A DNA stretch of 64,000 nucleotides from Yamadazyma tenuis (Eukaryota; Ascomycota; Pichiomycetes; Serinales; Debaryomycetaceae). This document shows, piece by piece, positions 10,854 to 20,360 of this stretch. The notes under the pieces are model-generated. The model made no database searches, was not told the origin of the DNA, and was given only the letters and a program-made list of their open reading frames with translations. The stretch lies in contig NC_089461.1 of assembly GCF_029203305.1 (NCBI RefSeq), positions 1 to 64,000 of the forward strand. Direction: 5' to 3'. How positions within the stretch are numbered: the first letter of the stretch is position 1; each line of letters starts with the position of its first letter. A program made the translations under genes and the position numbers.

Positions 10854-13800
10854 TCAAAATGAAATCCACAAAAGAGCGGATAACACAGCCAAGAATGTGT
10901 ATGTGTTTTTTGAACCCATGGCCTCGTACGTGGAGACTTCTTGTGGTGAAGTTTCTGAGCCATTACCTGCCGAAGCAGCTTCAGATCCATTACCTCCAGT
11001 ACCACTGCCTTCAGCACCATTACCCTCGTCACCAGTTGGAGAAACGGTTTCAGTAGGGTTAGCAGTGACAGCAGCAGCGGCAGTGAAAGTCGTATATGTC
11101 GTGACAGTAACATCTCCAGCAGCATTGGTGCATGGCTCGGTCACCACCACAGTGGACACTAATGAGTGTGGGATTTTACAGACAACGGTCTTCTTACCAT
11201 CATCACCAGTTGTTGTGGTGGTTGAAGGCTCCTTACAAGTGCACGGCAAGATGATGGTGGTGACATCTTTTTCCGTGACAACAGGTTTTGGAGTTTCAAC
11301 CACAACTGTTGGTTTACCATCAGATCCAGTTGTAGTGTAAGTTGAAGTGAATGTTCCTGTCCAAGGGGTGAAGATAGTTGGTTCAGGAGTCTCGACAACC
11401 ACGGTTGGTTCACCATCAGATCCTGTGGTAGTGTAAGTTGATGTAACAGATCCGGTCCATGGAGTAGTGATGGTAGGTATAGGGGTATCTATAACAACAG
11501 TTGGTTTACCATCGGTTCCGGTTGTGGTATATGTAGATGTAACTGAGCCAGTCCAAGGAGTAGTGATAGTGAAAACGCTAGCTGGGGTCTCAACAACCGC
11601 AGTTGGTTTACCATCGGTTCCGGTTGTGGTATAAGTAGATGTTCCAGAGCCGGTCCATGGGGTGGTGATAGTGATGACACTTACAGAAGGAGCTGGACTA
11701 GAAGGAGCTGGACTAGAAGGAGCTGAGCTAGAAGGAGCTGGACTAGAAAGAGCTGGACTAGAAGGAGCTGGACTAGAAGGAGAAGCAACACTAGAAGATG
11801 GCCCTGTTGAGGACGGAGTGCTAGAAGATGATATTGGAGTAGTTGAATTCAACCAATGAAAAGACAGGCTTGATGGCTTAGCACTTGATGAAGAAGTACT
11901 TGATGGAGTAGGAGTTGTTTCAACAACAACAGTCACTGGGTCACTTGGGTTTGAAGGAGTAATAGTATAGGTCGTAGCAACGGATCCAATATGGGTTGTA
12001 GTGGTTGTTGATTCTGGGGTCTTGATGTCAACAGTTACAGGATCACTTGGATTGGATGGATAGATGGTAATGGTAGTAGGTACTGAACCTGTCCATGGTT
12101 CTGTAGTGGTTGTTGTAGATTCTGGGGTCTTGATGTCAACAGTTACAGGATCACTTGGATTGGATGGATAGATGGTAATGGTAGTAGGTACTGAACCTGT
12201 CCATGGTTCTGTAGTGGTTGTTGTAGATTCTGGGGTCTTGATGTCAACAGTTACAGGATCACTTGGATTGGATGGATAGATGGTAATGGTAGTAGGTACT
12301 GAACCTGTCCATGGTTCTGTAGTGGTTGTTGTAGATTCTGGGGTCTTGATGTCAACAGTTACAGGATCACTTGGATTGGATGGATAGATGGTAATGGTAG
12401 TAGGTACTGAACCTGTCCATGGTTCTGTAGTGGTTGTTGTAGATTCTGGGGTCTTGATGTCAACAGTTACAGGATCACTTGGATTGGATGGATAGATGGT
12501 AATGGTAGTAGGTACTGAACCTGTCCATGGTTCTGTAGTGGTTGTTGTAGATTCTGGGGTCTTGATGTCAACAGTTACAGGATCACTTGGATTGGACGGA
12601 TAGATGGTAATGGTAGTAGGTACTGAACCTGTCCATGGTTCTGTAGTGGTTGTTGTAGATTCTGGGGTCTTGATGTCAACAGTTACAGGATCACTTGGAT
12701 TGGATGGATAGATGGTAATGGTAGTAGGTACTGAACCTGTCCATGGTTCTGTAGTGGTTGTTGTAGATTCTGGGGTCTTGATGTCAACAGTTACAGGATC
12801 ACTTGGATTGGATGGATAGATGGTAATGGTAGTAGGTACTGAACCTGTCCATGGTTCTGTAGTGGTTGTTGTAGATTCTGGGGTCTTGATGTCAACAGTT
12901 ACAGGATCACTTGGATTGGATGGATAGATGGTAATGGTAGTAGGTACTGAACCTGTCCATGGTTCTGTAGTGGTTGTTGTAGATTCTGGGGTCTTGATGT
13001 CAACAGTTACAGGATCACTTGGATTGGATGGATAGATGGTAATGGTAGTAGGTACTGAACCTGTCCATGGTTCTGTAGTGGTTGTTGTAGATTCTGGGGT
13101 CTTGATGTCAACAGTTACAGGATCACTTGGATTGGATGGATAGATGGTAATGGTAGTAGGTACTGAACCTGTCCATACTTCAGTTGTAGTCGTAGTGGAT
13201 TCTGGTACATCCTTGGTGACAGTAACATCACCATCTGAACCTGTTACTGTAAAATATTCAGTATCTGATCCAGTCCAAATATTGGTTGTGGTCGTGGAAT
13301 AAGGACAAGATGTGCTATTGTTCGTCGAGCTGTACCAATCAATATCAGTCGTATGATTTGTTCCATCAGGATAGGTGACGGACATATTGAAGTGGGCACC
13401 ACTTACAACATTCATGAAAACCACCTTGATAGGATAATAGACTCCTGCAGTAAGATGAACTGTCTTTGCGACTGATGTGCTTTCACCTTCAGCATACCAG
13501 TGTGCATATTCGGTCACGGCAGTTGGGAATTGACTCGATCCACAACATTCCATAGCAACTCCAGCCCCGATTGACAACGAAGCTGCATCATCAGCAAATG
13601 TTATTGATATCGTGTAATCTCCAGTTGTTTCGGCATATAAATATCCTGTAAGCCTCAAACCGAAGTGATCTGTTGTAACATCGTGGCCATATAGGACATT
13701 AGTACCTGGATAAATCCAGAAATCTTGCTCAGTCACGCCACTCCATGAATATTCTGCCTCTCTTTGGCTAACTACAGCAAGGCCAGATTCTAACAGTGCA

Positions 13801-13961
13801 GAATCACCAACTGTCCATTCATTTTCTGCTACCTCGATGTATTCGGCATAGAGACCTTTATCAACAGGGGTGGGGCTGCACCCTCCAACAGAATCTGCAC
13901 TTGAGACAGAACGAATGAATTGAAAGATTCCGATTGATAGTAACGTGTAATGGAATTTCAT
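10854..13961 (-). CDS. GPI-anchored flocculin/Epa-like adhesin 2 with 11 identical 36-aa repeats
   Basis: Predicted 1035-residue cell-wall adhesin. Signal peptide about 1-21. The PA14/Flo-type lectin domain (about 27-215) contains GLRLTGYLYAETTGDYTIS, Asp124-Asp125 at the calcium-binding D-cis-D position, the Cys-Cys pair (MECCGSS), GVYYPIKV and VTYPDG. This is the only one of the three copies with the full Asp-Asp pair. Eleven TTTTTEPWTG / YPSNPSDP units follow, the first reading EVWTG. Next come a Ser/Pro-rich linker with six SSPAP-like pentads, TTPWTGS / TTTGTDGKPT units, the ILPCTC stalk and a GPI signal ending LLWISF. The repeats are Thr-rich and should be heavily O-mannosylated. Ligand unknown. 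Transcribed toward the telomere. Confidence 0.88.
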   Translation of the reverse strand: MKFHYTLLSIGIFQFIRSVSSADSVGGCSPTPVDKGLYAEYIEVAENEWTVGDSALLESGLAVVSQREAEYSWSGVTEQDFWIYPGTNVLYGHDVTTDHFGLRLTGYLYAETTGDYTISITFADDAASLSIGAGVAMECCGSSQFPTAVTEYAHWYAEGESTSVAKTVHLTAGVYYPIKVVFMNVVSGAHFNMSVTYPDGTNHTTDIDWYSSTNNSTSCPYSTTTTNIWTGSDTEYFTVTGSDGDVTVTKDVPESTTTTTEVWTGSVPTTITIYPSNPSDPVTVDIKTPESTTTTTEPWTGSVPTTITIYPSNPSDPVTVDIKTPESTTTTTEPWTGSVPTTITIYPSNPSDPVTVDIKTPESTTTTTEPWTGSVPTTITIYPSNPSDPVTVDIKTPESTTTTTEPWTGSVPTTITIYPSNPSDPVTVDIKTPESTTTTTEPWTGSVPTTITIYPSNPSDPVTVDIKTPESTTTTTEPWTGSVPTTITIYPSNPSDPVTVDIKTPESTTTTTEPWTGSVPTTITIYPSNPSDPVTVDIKTPESTTTTTEPWTGSVPTTITIYPSNPSDPVTVDIKTPESTTTTTEPWTGSVPTTITIYPSNPSDPVTVDIKTPESTTTTTEPWTGSVPTTITIYPSNPSDPVTVDIKTPESTTTTTHIGSVATTYTITPSNPSDPVTVVVETTPTPSSTSSSSAKPSSLSFHWLNSTTPISSSSTPSSTGPSSSVASPSSPAPSSPALSSPAPSSSAPSSPAPSSPAPSVSVITITTPWTGSGTSTYTTTGTDGKPTAVVETPASVFTITTPWTGSVTSTYTTTGTDGKPTVVIDTPIPTITTPWTGSVTSTYTTTGSDGEPTVVVETPEPTIFTPWTGTFTSTYTTTGSDGKPTVVVETPKPVVTEKDVTTIILPCTCKEPSTTTTTGDDGKKTVVCKIPHSLVSTVVVTEPCTNAAGDVTVTTYTTFTAAAAVTANPTETVSPTGDEGNGAEGSGTGGNGSEAASAGNGSETSPQEVSTYEAMGSKNTYTFLAVLSALLWISF
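11689..11778 (-). repeat. 15-bp minisatellite encoding SSPAP (6 units)
   Basis: Six units of ggagctggactagaa, with single-base variants in units 3 and 5, encode the Ser-Ser-Pro-Ala-Pro linker. The same locus in adhesin 3 (17769-17798) has only two units while surrounding bases look identical. This is a length polymorphism between otherwise near-identical segments. Confidence 0.9.
12010..13197 (-). repeat. 108-bp coding array, 11 near-identical copies in adhesin 2
   Basis: Eleven units of exactly 108 bp (36 codons) phased from 12010. Within the array I see one substitution (C at 12597, tggacgga for tggatgga). The last unit (about 13165-13197) also diverges where it meets the lectin-proximal sequence. 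Such homogeneity indicates very recent expansion or gene conversion. Copy number in an assembly should be treated with caution. Confidence 0.93.
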
Positions 13962-14614
13962 TCTTGCTTAGTTTCATGTTACGGATATGGGACAGGTATA
14001 AATGATTATCAGTAGAGTCAACCAACATCTAAATTCTAGGTGTCATTCTCATCTTATGTACCTATAACGGGTTACTCTTAGACCAATTAGGTATGATCTC
14101 AACGAAACTGTGTTGAAAGAACATGGAAAGTAGCACAATGCTCGTTTCGCCTTTACAAGCAAACCCAACCAAATACACAACACACAAGTCGGGATGTGTC
14201 CCTTTGGGGAGACTTTCAAGCCAGAAAAGAATACGGCCGTATAGAAAGTTCACTGTTAGAGTAGCTGGTACCTGGTAAATGCCACCCAAATGGGTCATTT
14301 CCCATTTTTGAAAACTTTAATATACTTCTAATTAGAAAATGGGGTAAGAGATTTTGTAGGAGTACTTCTTTTGGCTGTTGTGTCTGTGAATTGGGAATAG
14401 TAGAGGGTAACTATAGCGAAATTCCCAAAATGGAGATGTATTACAAGGGGCATATTCATAAAGGGGGGCCAATCTCATACGTAAAAGGCAACTACTCGTA
14501 TATTTTAAAAATGAATCTTGGTCCTTATTTTCCTTCTAATTTAAGGTTTCCCTAAATCTGGCCCGAAGGAGCAATCAGCTTTTAACTTTAGTAAAGATAG
14601 ATGCTAAACAAGAA

Positions 14615-14790
14615 AATCTAAGGCTTTGCTTGCCGGGTATTCCGCGATATATTTAATGAAAGTACTAAAAGTATCAGAGATATACCGATAAAGTAATTCT
14701 TGCTAATCTAAGGCTTTGCCGGGTATTCCGCGATATATTTAACGAAAGTACTAAAAGTATCAGAGATATACCGATCAAGTAATTCTTGCT
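14615..14790. repeat. Tandem duplication of about 88 bp in adhesin 2 upstream region
   Basis: Two direct copies, 14615-14704 (90 bp) and 14705-14790 (86 bp). They differ by a 4-bp indel (gctttgcttgccggg versus gctttgccggg) and a few substitutions. Both hold ccgcgatatattta and aaagtactaaaagtatcaga. They lie about 650-830 bp 5' of adhesin 2. The surrounding 13962-15050 region has no recognisable gene. Confidence 0.9.
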
Positions 14791-15049
14791 AATCTAATTC
14801 ATTAAGGAAAAAAGGTCAAGAAGCGGTAATTGGAAATTAGTATTCATTACGTCATGTTGGTGGTGGAACAGATACAAGTCCCATTTACCAGAATACCTAA
14901 ACTATTTTCATTCCTTCGTTTATCGCGATCGTACTTCTTTCTTGAATGTCAGCTTCAAAGAGTCGACGAGTCGAAGAGCCTCTGCTGCCATCTCGTAATG
15001 ATGTGTTTCGCCATCCAACAACTGCAGAGATAAGATTATCAAGCAATCA

Positions 15050-15340
15050 AGTTAGATGAATAATATAACTATGGGCAGGTTTGTACATGAAGGGGACAAT
15101 GTGATTCAAAAAAGTATCAAAAAGGAGGGGAGATGAGAAGCACCATTCTATTATTCCATTGGAAGAAGGCAGTATCCAACTCGGCTTCAACTACTTTGTT
15201 GTTATAAATGATGCCCCTTTCCGCTTTCGCATGTACTACAAACTGGGAAAACTGAGGACTTAAGGCACTATCCTGCATTTGATTCTAAATAATGTTTCTA
15301 TATTTGGCATTCCGTTAAATCCGAGCGATTACTAAAAATC
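15050..15340 (+). repeat. Subtelomeric module E, copy 1
   Basis: Aligns in the same orientation with 20805-21065. Shared landmarks are gaggacaatgtgat/ggggacaatgtgat, caactcggct, ctactttgtt, ggaaaactgagg and tttggcattccgt. It is diverged and carries no conserved open frame. It occurs at the distal end of the 5' regions of adhesins 2 and 3. Confidence 0.7.
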
Positions 15341-15416
15341 TGATGGTTAAAGCTAACGAGAAATGTGCGTATCCAAAAAATAATTATGCCTACACACAGG
15401 AAAGGCTGGTTGCAAA

Positions 15417-15671
15417 ATTAGAAATGCGGTTCTTCCTCCCTTCATGGGGAAATCGGAAATAAGGGCAGGGAATAGCGTGGAAGAGCCAGTATAACGCTGA
15501 CGTGGATATTGTCACAGTTGTTTATGGTGTGCATACTCTTCGATAGGTGGACTCACCTCTGACGGAGAAGATAACACTCAAGTGGGACAAGTGTACAAGT
15601 TCGGTCAGGACTCAATAGACTTGTACTCTTATTTGGGTGATATTTGGGTTGGGAATGAGTGATTATAGTAT
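15417..15671 (+). pseudogene. 3' remnant of an MNN1-type mannosyltransferase gene
   Basis: About 255 bp closely match the last 250 bp of the intact mannosyltransferase (about 9617-9880), including its stop codon and ten bases beyond. Everything 5' is missing. A small internal deletion turns the GAA-GAG-CCA-GTA stretch into one followed directly by TAA at 15492, so the piece is also broken internally. The remaining differences are scattered substitutions. It occupies the same relative position beside adhesin 2 as the intact gene does beside adhesin 1, pointing to an ancestral two-gene duplication unit. Confidence 0.9.
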
Positions 15672-16104
15672 GGTCCAACCAGTATTCAATTATTGAATTA
15701 TGGGTAAATATTGGAATATATCAAAAGAAATTTCTTACATAATAGAGGAACACAATTCTAAGATTCTGCGAATTGAAGAAAGAATCCTTAAACGATTACA
15801 AATAGCTTGATTAATGTTCGTAAACTCACCCACACCCAGAAGTCGAGTACATATGCACGTATAGGACATTATGCGTAGCATATGATTTTTATAAAGCAGC
15901 TTGAAAAGTGTATGGTTCCGAAACAGGTTTACCCCCTGCCTTACCTATGTGCAGTCAAATTTATTTTTGGATACGAATATCTCTCCTTAGCTTCCGCATG
16001 GATTCTTACTATTCGCTCGGGATTTATTCTAGTTCAAACCCCTACTTGTTTACTTGTTGAGTTGAAGATTGGTATAACAATTGGGCATTTTTGGCATTTA
16101 TAAC

Positions 16105-16570
16105 CAAAGCTTAACAATAGGTGCCAGTCCATTGGAAGAGGGATCAGCTAAGACTACTTCCCTTTCTAAGCATATCCACCTCCACATACCGTAAACCAAG
16201 AAAAGTGAGGACACATAGATATTAATCCTGTATGTGCCTAAGAACAAAACTTTAATTGGAAAATCTCTGGTATTGTTATAACTCCGAACGATCACGTAAA
16301 AATCTGATGGTGGAATTTAAGGGGATATGGGTATACACCTGTTTTTTGCGAACCATACAAATTGGAAGTTGCTGCGTGGCAAATAATATACAATGCAGAA
16401 TACCATGTACAAGCATGTCTAACCAGTTTCTGAGTGTGAGATTTCACGAATCATCAATCAAGCAATTTGAAATCGTCGAAGGAACTTCTCTTCAATTTGC
16501 AGATTGTCTTGGTGTTTTTCTAGTTCGTGTTTAGATAAATTGAATATCAAGAATTGGATCTCGCACGCAC
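16105..16570 (+). repeat. Subtelomeric modules A (copy 2) and B (copy 3, shortened)
   Basis: 16105-16320 matches module A (1360-1565). 16360-16570 matches the ends of module B with an internal deletion. A short expansion of the tetranucleotide cgca (four units near 16560-16576) is present only here. Between 15672 and 16105 I see only a short stretch resembling the ggtttac/gtgcagtca segment also found near 21110-21150. Confidence 0.7.
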
Positions 16571-16856
16571 GCACGCACGAAGGTTTTCGCTCGTTGCCAA
16601 ATAATCGGCACCTCGATACCTCCTCAAGTTCATTGTGATAGGGTTTGTGCTGGTAAAAACTCTGCTTCTTCCATAAGTAACCTTTAAGTAGCAGGTGTTA
16701 AGGTTAATCTTCAAGTTCATGGCGGGAAAAGTATATTAATACTGAATCAAGTATTGGTAAGCGAAAGAACTAGACAAAGAGAAATTATAATAACCAAACA
16801 TGCATAACCAATCACGTTTCTCATGCATGAATCACACCAGGTTCCATTGGATAGAT

Positions 16857-19463
16857 TCAAAATGAAATCCACAAAAGAGCGGATAACACAGCCAAGAATG
16901 TGTATGTGTTTTTTGAGCCCATAGCCTCGTAAGTGGAGACTTCTTGTGGTGAGGAGTCTGAGCCATTACCAGCTGAAGCTGCTTCAGCAGCCGCTCCAGA
17001 ACCACTACCTTTAGCACCAGTTGGAGCAACGGATTCAGTAGGGTTAGCAGTGACAGCAGCTGCGATAGTGAAAGTTGTATAAGTTGTGACGGTAGCATCT
17101 CCCGCGGCATTAGTGCACGGCTCGGTGGCCACGACTGTTGAGACTAATGAGTGTGGGATGTTACAGACAACGGTCTTCTTACCATCATCACCAGTTGTTG
17201 TGGTGGTTGAAGGCTCCTTGCAGGTGCATGGCAAGATGATGGTAGTGACATCTTTTTCCGTGACAACAGGTTGAGGAGTCTCAACAACCACGGTTGGTTT
17301 ACCATCAGATCCAGTTGTAGTGTAAGTTGAAGTGAATGTTCCTGTCCAAGGGGTGAAGATAGTTGGTTCAGGAGTCTCGACAACCACGGTTGGTTTACCA
17401 TCAGATCCAGTTGTAGTGTAAGTTGAAGTGAATGTTCCTGTCCAAGGGGTGAAGATAGTTGGTTCAGGAGTCTCGACAACCACGGTTGGTTCACCATCAG
17501 ATCCTGTGGTAGTGTAAGTTGATGTAACAGATCCGGTCCATGGAGTAGTGATGGTAGGTATAGGGGTATCTATAACAACAGTTGGTTTACCATCGGTTCC
17601 GGTTGTGGTATATGTAGATGTAACTGAGCCAGTCCAAGGAGTAGTGATAGTGAAAACGCTAGCTGGGGTCTCAACAACCGCAGTTGGTTTACCATCGGTT
17701 CCGGTTGTGGTATAAGTAGATGTTCCAGAGCCGGTCCATGGGGTGGTGATAGTGATGACACTTACAGAAGGAGCTGGACTAGAAGGAGCTGGACTAGAAG
17801 GAGAAGCAACACTAGAAGATGGCCCTGTTGAGGACGGAGTGCTAGAAGATGATATTGGAGTAGTTGAATTCAACCAATGAAAAGACAGGCTTGATGGCTT
17901 AGCACTTGATGAAGAAGTACTTGATGGAGTAGGAGTTGTTTCAACAACAACAGTCACTGGGTCACTTGGGTTTGAAGGAGTAATAGTATAGGTCGTAGCA
18001 ACGGATCCAATATGGGTTGTAGTGGTTGTTGATTCTGGGGTCTTGACTTCAACAGTTACAGGATCACTTGGATTGGAAGGGTAGTGGGTGATGGTGGTAG
18101 TTCCCGAACCTGTCCATGGCTCGGTAGTGGTCGTTGTAGTTTCAGGAGTCAAGACGTCAACAGTTACAGGATCACTTGGATTGGAAGGGTAGTGGGTGAT
18201 GGTGGTAGTTCCCGAACCTGTCCATGGCTCGGTAGTGGTCGTTGTAGTTTCAGGAGTCAAGACGTCAACAGTTACAGGATCACTTGGATTGGAAGGGTAG
18301 TGGGTGATGGTGGTAGTTCCCGAACCTGTCCATGGCTCGGTAGTGGTCGTTGTAGTTTCAGGAGTCAAGACGTCAACAGTTACAGGATCACTTGGATTGG
18401 AAGGGTAGTGGGTGATGGTGGTAGTTCCCGAACCTGTCCATGGCTCGGTAGTGGTCGTTGTAGTTTCAGGAGTCAAGACGTCAACAGTTACAGGATCACT
18501 TGGATTGGAAGGGTAGTGGGTGATGGTGGTAGTTCCCGAACCTGTCCATGGCTCGGTAGTGGTCGTTGTAGTTTCAGGAGTCAAGACGTCAACAGTTACA
18601 GGATCACTTGGATTGGAAGGGTAGTGGGTGATGGTGGTAGTTCCCGAACCTGTCCATACTTCAGTAGTGGTCGTTGTAGTTTCTGGTACTTCAACAGTAA
18701 CAGTTACGTCCCCATCAGAGGCCGTAATAGTAAATGTCTCAGTATCGGTTCCTGTCCATATGAGAGTGGTGGTTGTAGTAACAGGACAATAAGAAGAATC
18801 GGTTGTGTTCAACTCATAGAAAGGAAGATCAGAATCAGTGACATATGTACCGTCGGGTAAGGTCATAGAAATATTGAGGATACCGTCCCCTGTGTAACCG
18901 TTATAAAAAAGTATCTTGATGGGATAATACACGCCAGCCTTAAGTTGGTATTGTGCAGACGCTGTCTCGGGCAGATAGAAATTATTGGCAAACAGGTAGG
19001 AACTGTCTCCTGCTGTATATGCAATGTTTGTATCACTGCAGCAGGTAAATCCGTTTCCATTTCCAAGTGTTAAAGCCCCAGCATTGTTATAATTTGCCAG
19101 AATGGTGTAAGTTCCTGACTCAGAAGCATATAGGTAACCTGTAAGTCTCACTCCTATCTTTTCGGTGTTCACAGAACAACCATAAAGACTCTTAGTTAGC
19201 CCAATCTCGTCCACGGTATAGATGAAGTTAACATCATCACCTGTATTACCAGTACAAACAACGTTTTCTTTGTCCATTCTTTCAAAAAGGGTCTCGAAAG
19301 ATGGTTGATCATTAGTTATCTCGTCTGTATTTACACTGACGAACTCAGACTTTAAACCCCGTATAAGGTCACTTGTGGTGGGAGAACACCCTCCCACATC
19401 AACAGCGGCACATAATATTGGTGTCAAGAATACCAAGCCACTTAATATGCTAGTGAGTCTCAT
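16857..19463 (-). CDS. GPI-anchored flocculin/Epa-like adhesin 3
   Basis: Predicted 868-residue cell-wall adhesin. Signal peptide about 1-19. A PA14/Flo-like domain (about 23-225) keeps GVRLTGYLYASESGTYTI, the Cys-Cys pair (FTCCSD), GVYYPIKI and MTLPDG. The D-cis-D site reads Asn126-Asn127, so calcium-dependent sugar binding of the usual type is doubtful. The domain has about 15 extra residues near its start compared with adhesins 1 and 2. Six TTTTTEPWTGSGTTTITHYPSNPSDP-type units follow. After them the linker, TTPWTG repeats, ILPCTC stalk and GPI signal (LLWISF end) are almost identical to those of adhesin 2. It is the most telomere-distal intact copy, transcribed toward the telomere. Confidence 0.87.
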   Translation of the reverse strand: MRLTSILSGLVFLTPILCAAVDVGGCSPTTSDLIRGLKSEFVSVNTDEITNDQPSFETLFERMDKENVVCTGNTGDDVNFIYTVDEIGLTKSLYGCSVNTEKIGVRLTGYLYASESGTYTILANYNNAGALTLGNGNGFTCCSDTNIAYTAGDSSYLFANNFYLPETASAQYQLKAGVYYPIKILFYNGYTGDGILNISMTLPDGTYVTDSDLPFYELNTTDSSYCPVTTTTTLIWTGTDTETFTITASDGDVTVTVEVPETTTTTTEVWTGSGTTTITHYPSNPSDPVTVDVLTPETTTTTTEPWTGSGTTTITHYPSNPSDPVTVDVLTPETTTTTTEPWTGSGTTTITHYPSNPSDPVTVDVLTPETTTTTTEPWTGSGTTTITHYPSNPSDPVTVDVLTPETTTTTTEPWTGSGTTTITHYPSNPSDPVTVDVLTPETTTTTTEPWTGSGTTTITHYPSNPSDPVTVEVKTPESTTTTTHIGSVATTYTITPSNPSDPVTVVVETTPTPSSTSSSSAKPSSLSFHWLNSTTPISSSSTPSSTGPSSSVASPSSPAPSSPAPSVSVITITTPWTGSGTSTYTTTGTDGKPTAVVETPASVFTITTPWTGSVTSTYTTTGTDGKPTVVIDTPIPTITTPWTGSVTSTYTTTGSDGEPTVVVETPEPTIFTPWTGTFTSTYTTTGSDGKPTVVVETPEPTIFTPWTGTFTSTYTTTGSDGKPTVVVETPQPVVTEKDVTTIILPCTCKEPSTTTTTGDDGKKTVVCNIPHSLVSTVVATEPCTNAAGDATVTTYTTFTIAAAVTANPTESVAPTGAKGSGSGAAAEAASAGNGSDSSPQEVSTYEAMGSKNTYTFLAVLSALLWISF
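18031..18678 (-). repeat. 108-bp coding array, 6 copies in adhesin 3
   Basis: Six 108-bp units phased from 18031 encode 36-residue repeats with HYPSNPSDPVTVDVLTPET. Internal units look identical. Unit length and layout match the arrays in adhesins 1 and 2, but the sequence is its own variant (THYPSN rather than TIYPSN). So arrays are homogenised within genes more than between them. Confidence 0.92.
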
Positions 19464-19609
19464 CAGAACAATTTGAATACAATTAGGGTATTTCGTTGAC
19501 TATATATCCACTTATGGGCAAATGAGAATGACTAGACTTGGGAAGCTTCCGAATAATATCTATTAATGTTTTGGGCAGCTACTGAAGTACAATATCCTGG
19601 AAGGAAAAA

Positions 19610-20360
19610 ATAATGAACAAACTATTGCCAAAAATTGGTACTTTCATTTTGGAATATGTGCTTGATAAAAGGTTAAACAAACCTTAATAATGAAGTGAAA
19701 GGGTGACACTTCTGAAAGGGTAGAGACTTATACCTAAGGGGGACCAGTTTTACTACAAGGGGTAGTTTCATTAGGCACCCAGACAAAAATGACCATTGGT
19801 TTAGAAAACTTAGCTAAAAGGGTAACTAGAAGTTGATTCAGGTTCTATCGTCGTCAAACCAAACTACTTTGTTATTCTCAATGCAGCAACTTACTTGTCG
19901 CTAAAGGTATCTTGATCCAAAAACAAATTTATATAATCCAACGATATAGGGGCTTTACCCTATTTTCACTTAAAGAGTGCAGCTAACTATATACAGTGCT
20001 ACAGAGCCTGAAAGTACAATCCAAAACGTCTAAATGTTTCCGGTCATGCTACATGCGGTCTAACGGACAGCCAGTTGATTGCACCATTTAGGGAATTGGA
20101 TAATAAAAAATGTTGAACTTCACAATGGGCCAAGACCACGATGCTCTGAATTAAGAAAAACCAGGGAGGCGGCCTATTGTTGGCCAAAAAATAATCTCGC
20201 ATACCAAGGTCACGGGATATGCAACCTTAAAGGGGGTAGTCATTTTTATGTGACCCACTACCCGTCGAAGGGCAGGTTTTTACAAATGGGGTCGTATACC
20301 CGGCCATTAATCCTCTTAGGAATATGTTGAGCTGGCTCTAAATGCCAACTTGTCCCCATA
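19610..20360 (+). repeat. Conserved 5' flank of adhesin 3 (module F plus C, copy 2)
   Basis: Homologous to 6480-7290 upstream of adhesin 1, with the same order of landmarks. Open frames at 20079-20330 and 20342-20566 lie here or just beyond it. Neither is conserved in the paired copy, so no gene is called. No mannosyltransferase follows this copy. Confidence 0.65.

Noticed and set aside
18084..18860. 258-codon plus-strand open frame with perfect 36-residue repeats
   Set aside because: Antisense shadow of the adhesin 3 array, for the same reason. No start context, signal or known domain.
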